Part shown: one piece after another, positions 1 to 7,064 of the stretch
How the letters are laid out: every line of letters begins with the position of its first letter
Position numbering within the stretch: position 1 is the first letter of the stretch
Made by a program: the position numbers and the translations under genes
DNA from: Rubrivivax sp.
GTDB lineage: Bacteria; Pseudomonadota; Gammaproteobacteria; Burkholderiales; Burkholderiaceae_C
DNA length: 14,852 nucleotides
Direction: 5' to 3'
NCBI GenBank assembly: GCA_020851615.1
Contig: JADZCL010000289.1
Coordinates: forward strand, 1-14,852
The notes under the pieces: model-generated
What the model was told of the DNA's origin: nothing
The model's database searches: none
Seen by the model: the letters and a program-made list of their open reading frames with translations, nothing else

Positions 1-7
1 CGGCCGC

Positions 8-13
8 TATACT
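8..13 (+). promoter_or_regulatory. Candidate -10 box of the dusB-fis promoter
   Basis: The hexamer TATACT matches the sigma-70 -10 consensus TATAAT at five of six positions and stands out in GC-rich sequence. It lies 49 nt upstream of the dusB ATG, which fits a short 5'UTR starting near position 20. The matching -35 box would fall before position 1, so it cannot be checked here. No clear Shine-Dalgarno sequence is visible before the dusB start. Confidence 0.5.
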
Positions 14-62
14 GCTGCCTCCTTTTTAGGCACCCACGGCGCGCGCCATTCCTCCTGTCCAC

Positions 63-1133
63 ATGAAGATCGGCCCCTACACGCTGCCAAACCGCCTCGT
101 CGTGGCGCCCATGGCCGGCGTCACCGATCGGCCCTTCCGCCAGTTGTGCCGCCGCCTGGGCGCCGGCCATGCGGTCAGCGAGATGGTGAGCAGCCGCCCC
201 GATCTGCGCCAGTCGGCCAGGAGCCTGCGCCGCCTCGACCACGCCGGCGAGCCCGGGCCGGTGGCGGTGCAGATCATGGGCGTGGACCCCACCGAGATGG
301 CGGATGCCGCGCGCCACAACATCGACCAGGGCGCACAGATCATCGATATCAACATGGGTTGTCCGGCCAAGAAGGTCTGCAACACCTGGGCGGGCTCGGC
401 GCTGATGCGCAACGAGGCGCTGGCGCTGGCGATCGTTACGGAGGTGGTCCGGGCCTGCGCCCCGCACGGCGTGCCAGTGAGCCTGAAGATGCGCAGCGGC
501 TGGAGTGCTGCCGAGCGCAACGCGCTGGCCCTGGCGCGCGCGGCGCAGGACGCCGGCGTGGCGCTCATCACCATCCACGGCCGCACGCGCGAGCAGGGCT
601 ACAAGGGCGCGGCCGAGTACGAGACCGCAGGCGCGGTGAAGGCCGCGCTTGCGATCCCCGTGCTCGCCAACGGCGACATCGACTCGCCCCGCAAGGCGCG
701 CGCGGTGCTGCAGCAGACACGGGTCGACGGGCTGATGATCGGCCGCGCCGCGCAGGGCCGGCCGTGGCTCTTCGGCGAGATCGCGCACTTCCTTGCCACC
801 GGCACCGACGCTCCGCCACCAGCCACGGTCGACGTGGCGGCATGGCTGCACGTGCACCTGCTGGACCATTACGCCCATCACGGCGAGCAGGCCGGCGTGC
901 GCAGTGCGCGCAAGCACATCGGCTGGGCGGTGCGTGCGCTGCCCGGCGGCGAGGCCTTTCGTGCGCGCATGAACGCGCTGGACGACGCCGACGCCCAGTT
1001 GCGCGCGCTGCGTGACTACTTCGACGCCTTGGCGGCCGTGCATCCGCGGCTGCCGCGGCCGCCCGCCGCGGGCACGGGGGGCGACGACTCCTCACTCGTC
1101 ACACGCCCCGTGAAGGTCGCGCAATGCGCGTGA
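63..1133 (+). CDS. dusB: tRNA-dihydrouridine synthase B
   Basis: This cytosolic flavoenzyme of the Dus family uses FMN and NADPH to reduce specific uridines in the tRNA D-loop to dihydrouridine. The 356-residue protein has the N-terminal FMN TIM barrel, opening with V-A-P-M-A-G-V-T-D (residues 14-22). The N-M-G-C-P-A-K-K-V motif carries the catalytic Cys100. FMN-contact motifs are K-M-R-S-G-W (Lys142), I-H-G-R-T-R (His172), A-N-G-D-I (202-206) and I-G-R-A-A-Q-G (226-232). A helical C-terminal domain follows, then about 30 poorly conserved residues whose coding end overlaps fis. The length is typical of betaproteobacterial DusB. ATG 63 is chosen because the family begins just before this strand, although no good ribosome site precedes it. 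The dusB-fis pairing is widely conserved, including in E. coli, and supports the DusB assignment over DusA or DusC. Confidence 0.96.
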   Translation: MKIGPYTLPNRLVVAPMAGVTDRPFRQLCRRLGAGHAVSEMVSSRPDLRQSARSLRRLDHAGEPGPVAVQIMGVDPTEMADAARHNIDQGAQIIDINMGCPAKKVCNTWAGSALMRNEALALAIVTEVVRACAPHGVPVSLKMRSGWSAAERNALALARAAQDAGVALITIHGRTREQGYKGAAEYETAGAVKAALAIPVLANGDIDSPRKARAVLQQTRVDGLMIGRAAQGRPWLFGEIAHFLATGTDAPPPATVDVAAWLHVHLLDHYAHHGEQAGVRSARKHIGWAVRALPGGEAFRARMNALDDADAQLRALRDYFDALAAVHPRLPRPPAAGTGGDDSSLVTRPVKVAQCA

Positions 1134-1366
1134 GGCACAGGCCGCTGGAGGAGAGCGTGCGCGCGGCGATCGAGCAGTACTTCGACGACTTGCGCGGCAC
1201 CGAGCCCGACGAGGTCCACGCGATGATCATCCAGGCCGTCGAGCGGCCGCTGCTGGACGTCGTGATGCAGCGCGCCGCGGGCAACCAGAGCAAGGCCGCG
1301 GAGTGGCTGGGCATCAACCGCAACACCCTGCGCCGCAAGCTGCTGGAGCACAAGCTCCTTCCCTGA
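1124..1366 (+). CDS. fis: DNA-binding protein Fis (nucleoid-associated, factor for inversion stimulation family)
   Basis: Fis is a small homodimeric nucleoid protein that bends DNA and tunes transcription of stable RNA and many other promoters. This 80-residue protein aligns with the C-terminal three quarters of E. coli Fis. The segment P-L-L-D-V-V-M-Q (42-49) belongs to the dimer core. G-N-Q-S-K-A-A-E-W-L-G-I-N-R-N-T-L-R-R-K-L (53-73) is the DNA-binding helix-turn-helix. The N-terminal beta-hairpin arm of the enteric protein is much shorter, as is usual in betaproteobacteria. The ATG lies 10 nt inside the dusB end in another frame. AAGG at 1113-1116 gives a ribosome site 7 nt before it. The overlap implies co-transcription and probable translational coupling with dusB, the arrangement known from E. 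coli. Confidence 0.95.
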   Translation: MRVRHRPLEESVRAAIEQYFDDLRGTEPDEVHAMIIQAVERPLLDVVMQRAAGNQSKAAEWLGINRNTLRRKLLEHKLLP

Positions 1367-1426
1367 TCCGCCGGTGGGCCGCCGGCACGGTGCGCGGCCC
1401 GGTCTTCTCCCTGCATTGCCTCTGCC

Positions 1427-3013
1427 ATGTCTGCTCTCACCGCCCTGATCTCCGTCTCCGACAAGGCCGGCGTGGTCGACTTCGCCCGCGCGCTGCACCG
1501 CCTCGGGGTCCGGCTGTTGTCCACCGGGGGCACGGCGCGGCTGCTCACCGACGCCGACATCCCGGTGACCGAAGTGGCCGACGTGACCGGCTTCCCCGAG
1601 ATGCTCGACGGCCGCGTGAAGACCCTGCACCCGCGCATCCACGCCGGGCTGCTGGCACGACGCGAGCTGCCGACACACATGGCGGCGCTGGCCGAGCACG
1701 GCATCGCCACCATCGACCTGCTGGTGGTCAACCTCTATCCCTTCGCGCAGGCGACCGCACGCGCCGACTGCACGCTCGAGGACGCGATCGAGAACATCGA
1801 CATCGGCGGCCCGGCGATGCTGCGCGCCGCGGCCAAGAACTGGCCCGACGTCAGCGTGGTGATCGACCCGGCCGACTACGCGCAGGTGCTGGCTGAACTG
1901 GGTGAGGGCAGCGTGCGCCGCGCAACCCGCTTCAAGCTGGCCTGCAAGGTCTACGCGCACACCGCCGCCTACGACGGCATGATCGCCAACTACCTGGGCG
2001 CACTGCAGGCCGGCGCCGAGGATGAGATGGCTGCCGTGCCGTCGCGCGCGCCCTTTCCTCAGGTCTACACGCTGCAGCTGGCCAAGACGCAGGACATGCG
2101 CTACGGCGAGAACCCGCACCAGGCCGCGGCCTTCTATCGCGAGGGAGTTCCCGGCGCCGGGCTGCTGGCGGGCTGGCGACAGGTGCAGGGCAAGGAGCTG
2201 AGCTACAACAACATCGCCGACGCCGATGCCGCCTGGGAATGCGTGCGCAGCTTCGAAGGCCAGCCCGCATGCGTCATCGTCAAGCACGCCAACCCCTGCG
2301 GCGTGGCCGTTGGCGCCACGCTCGAGGAGGCCTACCACAAGGCCTGGCAAACCGACCCGACCTCGGCCTACGGCGGCATCGTCGCGCTCAGCCATGCGCT
2401 GGACGAAGCGACCGCACGGCGCATCGCCGAGAACAAGCAGTTCGTCGAGGTGCTGATCGCCCCGGCCATCAGCCCGGCCGCGCTGGCGGTCTTCTCCACC
2501 CGGCAGAACATGCGCCTGCTCGAGGTCGCACCCGGCGCGGCGCACAACCCGCTGGACTTCAAGCGCGTGGGCGGCGGCATGCTGCTGCAGACGCCCGACA
2601 TCAAGAACGTCGCTGCCGCGGAGTTGCGCGTGGTCACGCGCAAGGCGCCGACCCCGGCGCAGCTTGCCGACCTGGTCTTTGCCTGGAAGGTGGCCAAGTT
2701 CGTGAAGAGCAATGCCATCGTCTTCTGCGGCGGCGGAATGACGCTGGGCGTGGGTGCCGGGCAGATGAGCCGCGTCGACAGTGCCCGCATCGCGCGCATC
2801 AAGGCCGGCAACGCCGACCTGTCGCTGCAGGGCGCCGCCGTCGCCAGCGACGCCTTCTTCCCCTTCCGCGATGGCCTGGATGTGGTCATCGACGAGGGCG
2901 CGGCCTGCGTCATCCAGCCCGGGGGCTCGATGCGCGACGAGGAAGTCATCGCCGCGGCCGACGAGCGCGGCGTCGCCATGGTCTTCACCGGCACGCGCCA
3001 CTTCAGGCATTGA
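1427..3013 (+). CDS. purH: Bifunctional AICAR transformylase / IMP cyclohydrolase
   Basis: PurH carries out the last two steps of de novo IMP synthesis in the cytosol: formyl transfer from 10-formyl-THF to AICAR, then ring closure of FAICAR to IMP. The 528 residues match the usual full length. The N-terminal cyclohydrolase domain shows S-T-G-G-T-A (32-37), the [11 protein letters not shown] segment (64-74) and N-I-D-I-G-G-P-A (123-130). The transformylase domain shows R-Y-G-E-N-P-H-Q (225-232), G-K-E-L-S-Y-N-N (255-262) and the catalytic V-K-H-A-N-P-C-G motif (Lys286, His287). It ends in the conserved T-G-T-R-H-F-R-H. The gene follows fis by 60 nt. That spacer holds a 5-bp inverted repeat (1370-1374/1382-1386) and no obvious Shine-Dalgarno sequence. 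The fis-purH order is common in Burkholderiales, so read-through from the dusB promoter is likely. Confidence 0.97.
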   Translation: MSALTALISVSDKAGVVDFARALHRLGVRLLSTGGTARLLTDADIPVTEVADVTGFPEMLDGRVKTLHPRIHAGLLARRELPTHMAALAEHGIATIDLLVVNLYPFAQATARADCTLEDAIENIDIGGPAMLRAAAKNWPDVSVVIDPADYAQVLAELGEGSVRRATRFKLACKVYAHTAAYDGMIANYLGALQAGAEDEMAAVPSRAPFPQVYTLQLAKTQDMRYGENPHQAAAFYREGVPGAGLLAGWRQVQGKELSYNNIADADAAWECVRSFEGQPACVIVKHANPCGVAVGATLEEAYHKAWQTDPTSAYGGIVALSHALDEATARRIAENKQFVEVLIAPAISPAALAVFSTRQNMRLLEVAPGAAHNPLDFKRVGGGMLLQTPDIKNVAAAELRVVTRKAPTPAQLADLVFAWKVAKFVKSNAIVFCGGGMTLGVGAGQMSRVDSARIARIKAGNADLSLQGAAVASDAFFPFRDGLDVVIDEGAACVIQPGGSMRDEEVIAAADERGVAMVFTGTRHFRH

Positions 3014-3038
3014 GCGCCGCGCAGAGCGCCACCGCCGG

Positions 3039-3060
3039 GCTTACGCATTCCCGCGTAAGC
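3039..3060. repeat. Perfect 8-bp inverted repeat between purH and the thiolase gene
   Basis: GCTTACGC (3039-3046) and GCGTAAGC (3053-3060) are perfect complements separated by 6 nt. The element starts 25 nt after the purH stop and ends 91 nt before the thiolase start. No T-run follows it, so it is a poor intrinsic terminator. Its half-sites and spacing would suit a dimeric repressor operator or a transcript-end hairpin. Two overlapping alternatives exist: GGGCTT/AAGCCC (3037-3042/3067-3072) and GGGCG/CGCCC (3077-3081/3091-3095). Confidence 0.45.
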
Positions 3061-3151
3061 GCGGTGAAGCCCTTCCGGGCGCAGAATGCACGCCCAAGGC
3101 CCGCCCAGGCGGCCGTGGCCCGACCCGTTTTTTCGACCCTGGAGGATTCCC

Positions 3152-4336
3152 ATGAGCAAGCGTGACGTGGTGGTGTTGAGTGCAGTGCGTTCGGCGATCG
3201 GCAGCTACGGCGGGTCGCTGGCGGACATCGAGCCGGCCGAGCTGGCCGGCACCGTGATGAAGGCAGCGGTCGAGCGCTCGGGCGTCGACCCCAAGGTGAT
3301 CAACTACGTCACCGTGGGCAACTGCATCCCCACCGAGAGCCGCTACCCCTACGTGGCCCGTGTGGCCAGCATCCAGGCCGGGCTGCCGATGGACAGCGTG
3401 GCGATGGCCGTCAACCGCCTGTGCTCGTCGGGCCTGCAGGGCATCGTGACGACGGCGCAGAACATCCTGCTCGGTGACTGTGACTACGGCGTCGGCGGTG
3501 GCGTCGAGGTCATGAGCCGTGGCGCCTACCTCTCGACGGCCATGCGCAACGGCGCGCGCATGGGCGACACCAAGCTGCTCGACGCGATGGTCGCCGCCCT
3601 CACCGACCCCTTCGGCGTCGGCCACATGGGCATCACCGCCGAGAACCTGGCCAGCAAGTGGGGCATCACGCGCGAGCAGCAGGACGCGCTCGCGGTGGAG
3701 TCGCAGCGGCGCGCGGCAGCCGCCATCGCCGAGGGCCGCTTCAAGAGCCAGATCGTGCCCATCGTCAAGCAGACCCGCAAGGGCGAGGTCGTCTTCGACA
3801 CCGACGAATACGTCAAGGCCAGCACGACGATGGAGACGCTGGCCAAGCTCAAGCCCGCGTTCAAGAAGGACGGCACCGTGACCGCGGGCAACGCCTCGGG
3901 CATCAACGACGGCGCCGCCTTCTTCGTGCTCGGTGACGCCGAGACCGCCGCCAAGGCCGGCCACAAGCCGATCGCGCGCCTGGTCAGCTACGCCGTCGCC
4001 GGCGTGCCCAACGACGTGATGGGTGAAGGCCCGATCCCGGCCTCCCGGCTCGCGCTGAAGAAGGCCGGCATGACGATCGGCCAGATGGACGTGGTCGAGA
4101 GCAACGAGGCCTTTGCGTCGCAGGCGATTGCCGTCTCGCGCGGCCTCGAACTCGATCCGGCCAAGACCAACCCCAACGGCGGCGCGATTGCGCTGGGGCA
4201 CCCGATCGGTTGCTCGGGTGCCTTCATCGCCACCAAGGCGCTGTACGAACTGCAACGCACCGGTGGCCGCTATGCGCTGGTGACGATGTGCATCGGCGGC
4301 GGACAGGGCATCGCGGCGATCTTCGAGCGCCTGTAA
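3152..4336 (+). CDS. Acetyl-CoA C-acyltransferase (beta-ketothiolase, BktB-like)
   Basis: This is a cytosolic type II thiolase that condenses two acyl-CoAs or cleaves a 3-ketoacyl-CoA, serving polyhydroxyalkanoate supply or fatty/branched acyl degradation. The 394 residues are typical. Cys91 in N-R-L-C-S-S-G-L-Q is the acyl-carrying nucleophile. N-E-A-F (318-321), G-H-P-I-G (His350) and C-I-G-G-G-Q-G (Cys380) complete the active site. The C-terminal stretch is nearly the same as I recall for Cupriavidus BktB; the N-terminal half differs more, so an exact symbol is not assigned. The start is ATG 3152: GGAGG at 3141-3145 precedes it by 6 nt, and the family begins at this M-S-K-R-D-V-V-V strand. 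The upstream in-frame ATG at 3086 would add 22 atypical residues. The gene lies between purH and ruvC, with no other acyl-CoA gene visible. Confidence 0.93.
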   Translation: MSKRDVVVLSAVRSAIGSYGGSLADIEPAELAGTVMKAAVERSGVDPKVINYVTVGNCIPTESRYPYVARVASIQAGLPMDSVAMAVNRLCSSGLQGIVTTAQNILLGDCDYGVGGGVEVMSRGAYLSTAMRNGARMGDTKLLDAMVAALTDPFGVGHMGITAENLASKWGITREQQDALAVESQRRAAAAIAEGRFKSQIVPIVKQTRKGEVVFDTDEYVKASTTMETLAKLKPAFKKDGTVTAGNASGINDGAAFFVLGDAETAAKAGHKPIARLVSYAVAGVPNDVMGEGPIPASRLALKKAGMTIGQMDVVESNEAFASQAIAVSRGLELDPAKTNPNGGAIALGHPIGCSGAFIATKALYELQRTGGRYALVTMCIGGGQGIAAIFERL

Positions 4337-4367
4337 GCAGGCACGGTGTGCCGCTGCACACGCCGCG

Positions 4368-4916
4368 ATGCGCATCCTCGGCATCGATCCCGGCCTGCAA
4401 CGCACCGGCTTTGGCGTCGTCGAAGCGCAGGGGCAGCGACTCGCCTACGTGGCCAGCGGCACCATCTGCACCGCCGAGGCGCCACGCGGCGACCTGCCGC
4501 TGCGCCTGAAGCTGATCTTCGAGGGCGTGCGCGAGGTGGTGCAGCGCTACCAACCCGCGCAGGCCTCGGTCGAGATCGTCTTCGTCAACGTCAACCCGCA
4601 GAGCACGCTGCTGCTGGGTCAGGCGCGCGGGGCGGCACTGGCGGCACTGGTGGCGGGCGGCCTGCCGGTGGCGGAGTACACCGCACTGCAGATGAAGAAG
4701 GCCGTGGTCGGCCACGGGCTGGCCAACAAGAGCCAGGTGCAGGAGATGGTGCGCCGGCTGCTGGCACTGCCGACGCAACCCGGGCGCGACGCCGCCGACG
4801 CGCTGGGCCTGGCGATCTCGCACGCCCACGCCGGCGCCTCGTTTGCGGCGCTGGCGTCTGCGGCGGCACTGCAGCGGCGCCCGCATGCGCAATACCGCAA
4901 GGGGCGCACCTACTGA
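4368..4916 (+). CDS. ruvC: Crossover junction endodeoxyribonuclease RuvC
   Basis: RuvC is the homodimeric, Mg-dependent nuclease that resolves Holliday junctions by paired nicks, normally loaded by the RuvAB branch-migration motor. The 182-residue protein has the RNase H-like fold with all four acidic catalytic residues: Asp7 in G-I-D-P-G, Glu69 in V-E-I-V-F-V-N, and Asp141 and Asp144 in D-A-A-D-A-L. L-G-Q-A-R-G (83-88) is a family signature. The length fits; E. coli RuvC is 173 residues. The ATG follows the thiolase stop by 31 nt, a spacer containing a GGCAC/GTGCC mini-hairpin (4340-4352) and no clear ribosome site. Unlike many Burkholderiales, ruvA and ruvB do not follow directly. A 5-bp inverted repeat (4933-4937/4943-4947) lies just past the stop. 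Confidence 0.96.
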   Translation: MRILGIDPGLQRTGFGVVEAQGQRLAYVASGTICTAEAPRGDLPLRLKLIFEGVREVVQRYQPAQASVEIVFVNVNPQSTLLLGQARGAALAALVAGGLPVAEYTALQMKKAVVGHGLANKSQVQEMVRRLLALPTQPGRDAADALGLAISHAHAGASFAALASAAALQRRPHAQYRKGRTY

Positions 4917-4969
4917 ACATCAGCCAACGCGAACGGCGCCCAGCCGTCGCACGCAGGAGCAAGCCCCCG

Positions 4970-5668
4970 ATGAACACCCCCGTCCGCACGCAGTGGGTCG
5001 GCCTCGCGCCCGGCTTCGACGCCTACCTCGCACTGCCGCCAGCCGGCCGCGGCCCCGGCCTCGTCCTCTTCCAGGAGATCTTCGGCGTCAACCACCACAT
5101 CCGCACGGTGGCCGAGCAATACGCGGGGGACGGCTTCGTCGTCCTCGCGCCCGACGTGTTCTGGCGCCAACGCGCACGCATCGAGCTCGGCTACGCCGAC
5201 GCGGACCGCCAGCAGGGCATAGCCCTGGCTAACGCCTGCCAGGCCGTGGACCTCCTGGACGACATCACCCTCGCTGTCACGACGCTGCGTGAGCGGCCCG
5301 AGGTCGGCACGCGCAAGGTTGGCGCTCTGGGCTATTGCATGGGGGGCCGGCTGGCGTGGCTGGCCGCGACCAGCACCGCGATCGACGCCGCGGTGCCGTT
5401 CTACGGCGGCGGCATCCACAACCTGCTCGACCGCGCAGCCGACATCCGCTGCCCGCTGCAGTTCCACTACGCCGAACGCGACGCTTACATCCCGCCCGCG
5501 GCCGTCGAACAGGTCCGCCAGGCCCTGGTCGGCCACACCGCCGAAGTGCACGTCTACCCAGGCGCGGATCACGGCTTCAACTGCTGGGAGCGCAACACCT
5601 ACGACGCCCGCAGCGCCGCCCTGGCCCACGGACGTGCCACGGCCTTCCTGGCCGAGCACTTGTTCTGA
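4970..5668 (+). CDS. Dienelactone hydrolase family protein (carboxymethylenebutenolidase-like)
   Basis: This is an alpha/beta hydrolase of the dienelactone hydrolase family. The namesake enzyme opens the lactone ring of dienelactone to maleylacetate in chlorocatechol breakdown, but many members act on other esters or lactones. The 232-residue protein has the expected triad: Cys123 in G-Y-C-M-G-G, Asp171 in E-R-D-A-Y-I-P and His201 in G-A-D-H-G-F. Glu36 in Q-E-I-F-G sits where the family keeps the glutamate that tunes the cysteine. An arginine at residue 80 matches a substrate-binding position. There is no signal peptide, so it is probably cytosolic. The start is ATG 4970 because AGGAG (4955-4959) precedes it and the fold begins here; the frame is open further upstream through ruvC, as a shadow. 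No catechol or maleylacetate gene is nearby, so the substrate is open. Confidence 0.9.
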   Translation: MNTPVRTQWVGLAPGFDAYLALPPAGRGPGLVLFQEIFGVNHHIRTVAEQYAGDGFVVLAPDVFWRQRARIELGYADADRQQGIALANACQAVDLLDDITLAVTTLRERPEVGTRKVGALGYCMGGRLAWLAATSTAIDAAVPFYGGGIHNLLDRAADIRCPLQFHYAERDAYIPPAAVEQVRQALVGHTAEVHVYPGADHGFNCWERNTYDARSAALAHGRATAFLAEHLF

Positions 5669-5699
5669 AGGACGCCGCAGCTCATCGCGGCACCCGACT

Positions 5700-5713
5700 T
5701 GCCACGGCTGGCA
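5700..5713. repeat. Small inverted repeat after the dienelactone hydrolase gene
   Basis: TGCCA (5700-5704) and TGGCA (5709-5713) form a perfect 5-bp stem with a CGGC loop, 32 nt past the stop codon. There is no T-run. It may be a weak transcript-end hairpin, but 5-bp repeats are common by chance at this GC content. Confidence 0.2.
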
Positions 5714-5765
5714 GCGAGTTCTTCGGTCCTGCGCTTCAAGGCACTGCGGGCGATGACACCGCGTG

Positions 5766-5794
5766 TGCACAGGTCGCAATGGCGGGCATAGACT
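5766..5794 (+). promoter_or_regulatory. Weak candidate promoter for the M20 hydrolase gene
   Basis: TGCACA (5766-5771) and TAGACT (5789-5794) are separated by 17 nt. Each matches its sigma-70 hexamer at four of six positions. The pair lies in the 176-nt spacer between the dienelactone hydrolase and M20 genes, predicting a start near 5801. In GC-rich DNA such a match is only suggestive. Confidence 0.22.
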
Positions 5795-5819
5795 GGCCCC
5801 TCCACCGACCAGACCGAGC

Positions 5820-5834
5820 CGCCGCGACGCGGCG
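5820..5834 (+). repeat. GC-only hairpin just upstream of the M20 hydrolase start
   Basis: CGCCGC (5820-5825) and GCGGCG (5829-5834) form a perfect 6-bp all-GC stem with a GAC loop, ending 10 nt before the chosen ATG at 5845. It occupies the place where a ribosome site would be expected, and no Shine-Dalgarno sequence is visible. It could limit translation initiation, or it may be chance structure. Confidence 0.3.
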
Positions 5835-5844
5835 CCTGCCTGCC

Positions 5845-7038
5845 ATGCAGATGATCGAATCCATCCTCGCCGCCGCTCCGGAGATCGCCACGCTGCGCCG
5901 CGATCTCCATGCCCACCCGGAGTTGTGCTTCGAGGAAACGCGCACCGCCGACCTGATTGCGCGCACGCTGACCGGGTGGGGCATCCCCATCCACCGCGGC
6001 CTGGGCAAGACCGGCGTCGTGGGCATCGTGAAGAACGGCAGCAGCTCGCGTGCGGTCGGCTTGCGCGCCGACATCGACGCGCTGCCGATGACGGAGCACA
6101 ACCACTTCCCGCACCGCAGCACCCACCACGGGCGCATGCACGCCTGCGGCCACGACGGCCACACCGCGATGCTGCTGGCTGCGGCCAGGCATCTGGCCAG
6201 GCACCGCCAGTTCGACGGCACCGTCTACCTCGTCTTCCAGCCCGCCGAGGAGGGCGGTGGCGGTGCACGCGAGATGATGAAGGACGGGCTCTTCGACCGC
6301 TTTCCGATGGAGGCCATCTTCGGCATGCACAACTGGCCGGGGATGAAGGCGGGCCAGTTCGCGCTCAGCGCCGGGCCGATGATGGCCGGCTCCAACGACT
6401 TCAAGATCACCATCCATGGCAAGGGTGCCCACGCGGCGATGCCGCACGACGGCATCGATCCGGTCCCGGTGGCCTGCCAGCTCGTGCAGGCGCTGCAGAC
6501 CATCGTCACGCGCAACAAGCGCCCGCTGGACACGGCGGTCATCTCGGTCACGATGATCCACGCCGGCGAGGCGACCAACGTCATCCCCGACAGTTGCACG
6601 CTGCAGGGCACGGTGCGGGTGTTCAGCAACGAGGTGCTCGATCTCATCCAGCAACGCATGCAGGTGCTCGCGGAGCAGATCTGCGCGGCCTACCAGGCAC
6701 GCTGCGAGTTCCAGTTCCAGCGCAACTACCCGCCGACGATCAATCATGCGGCCGAGACGGCTTTTGCGCGCCAGGCGCTGGCACAGGTGGTGGGAGCCGA
6801 GAACGTGCTCGAGTACGAACCGACGATGGGCTCGGAGGATTTCAGCTACTTCCTGCAGGCCAAGCCCGGCTGCTACTTCGTGATCGGCAACGGCGACGGC
6901 AGCCACCGCGCGCACGGCCACGGCGAGGGCCCCTGCATGCTGCACAACCCGAACTACGACTTCAACGACGAGCTGATCCCGATCGGCGCCACGGCCTGGG
7001 TGCGCCTGGCGGAGCAGTGGCTGGCCACGCCCGCCTGA
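5845..7038 (+). CDS. M20 family metallo-amidohydrolase (hippurate hydrolase / N-acyl-amino-acid deacylase type)
   Basis: This is a di-metal amidohydrolase that cleaves N-acylated amino acids such as hippurate to a free acid plus an amino acid. The 397 residues contain the M20 catalytic domain with H-A-C-G-H-D-G-H-T (99-107; Cys101 and His103 as metal ligands), F-Q-P-A-E-E-G-G (131-138; Glu135 as general base and Glu136 as ligand), His162 in M-H-N-W and His367 near the end. The lid/dimerisation domain begins about residue 185 with the G-K-G-A-H-A-A-M-P-H segment. M-G-S-E-D-F-S (328-334) is typical of the hippurate hydrolase subgroup. There is no signal peptide. ATG 5845 or 5851 fits the family start (M-I-E-S-I...); ATG 5779 is an in-frame alternative with weak support. 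The substrate cannot be set from sequence alone; aminobenzoyl-, acetyl- or indole-acyl amino acids are also possible. Confidence 0.92.
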   Translation: MQMIESILAAAPEIATLRRDLHAHPELCFEETRTADLIARTLTGWGIPIHRGLGKTGVVGIVKNGSSSRAVGLRADIDALPMTEHNHFPHRSTHHGRMHACGHDGHTAMLLAAARHLARHRQFDGTVYLVFQPAEEGGGGAREMMKDGLFDRFPMEAIFGMHNWPGMKAGQFALSAGPMMAGSNDFKITIHGKGAHAAMPHDGIDPVPVACQLVQALQTIVTRNKRPLDTAVISVTMIHAGEATNVIPDSCTLQGTVRVFSNEVLDLIQQRMQVLAEQICAAYQARCEFQFQRNYPPTINHAAETAFARQALAQVVGAENVLEYEPTMGSEDFSYFLQAKPGCYFVIGNGDGSHRAHGHGEGPCMLHNPNYDFNDELIPIGATAWVRLAEQWLATPA

Positions 7039-7064
7039 GCCGGGGTGCACGCATGGAGTCGAGC

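Noticed and set aside
1016..3010. Long open frame (664 codons) antisense to purH
   Set aside because: GC-rich codon use removes stop codons on the opposite strand. The translation is low-complexity (His/Arg/Gly/Asp/Val-rich), matches no family, and purH on the other strand is unmistakable.
3098..3133. Intrinsic terminator ending in T6 (3128-3133) after purH
   Set aside because: GGCC-rich sequence before the T-run does not form a stem directly adjoining it. The T-run is also close to the thiolase ribosome site.
3086..3151. N-terminal extension of the thiolase from ATG 3086
   Set aside because: The extra 22 residues are Pro/Arg-rich and unlike thiolase N-termini, while a GGAGG site points to ATG 3152.
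3041..4405. 454-codon antisense frame over the thiolase; similar long antisense frames at 5599-7050, 9368-10765 and 11506-12636
   Set aside because: All mirror strong conserved genes on the plus strand, and their translations look like shadow composition without motifs or credible start sites.
4346..4969. Upstream extension of the dienelactone hydrolase frame across ruvC
   Set aside because: The extension is the out-of-frame shadow of ruvC. The catalytic domain and ribosome site fix the start at 4970.
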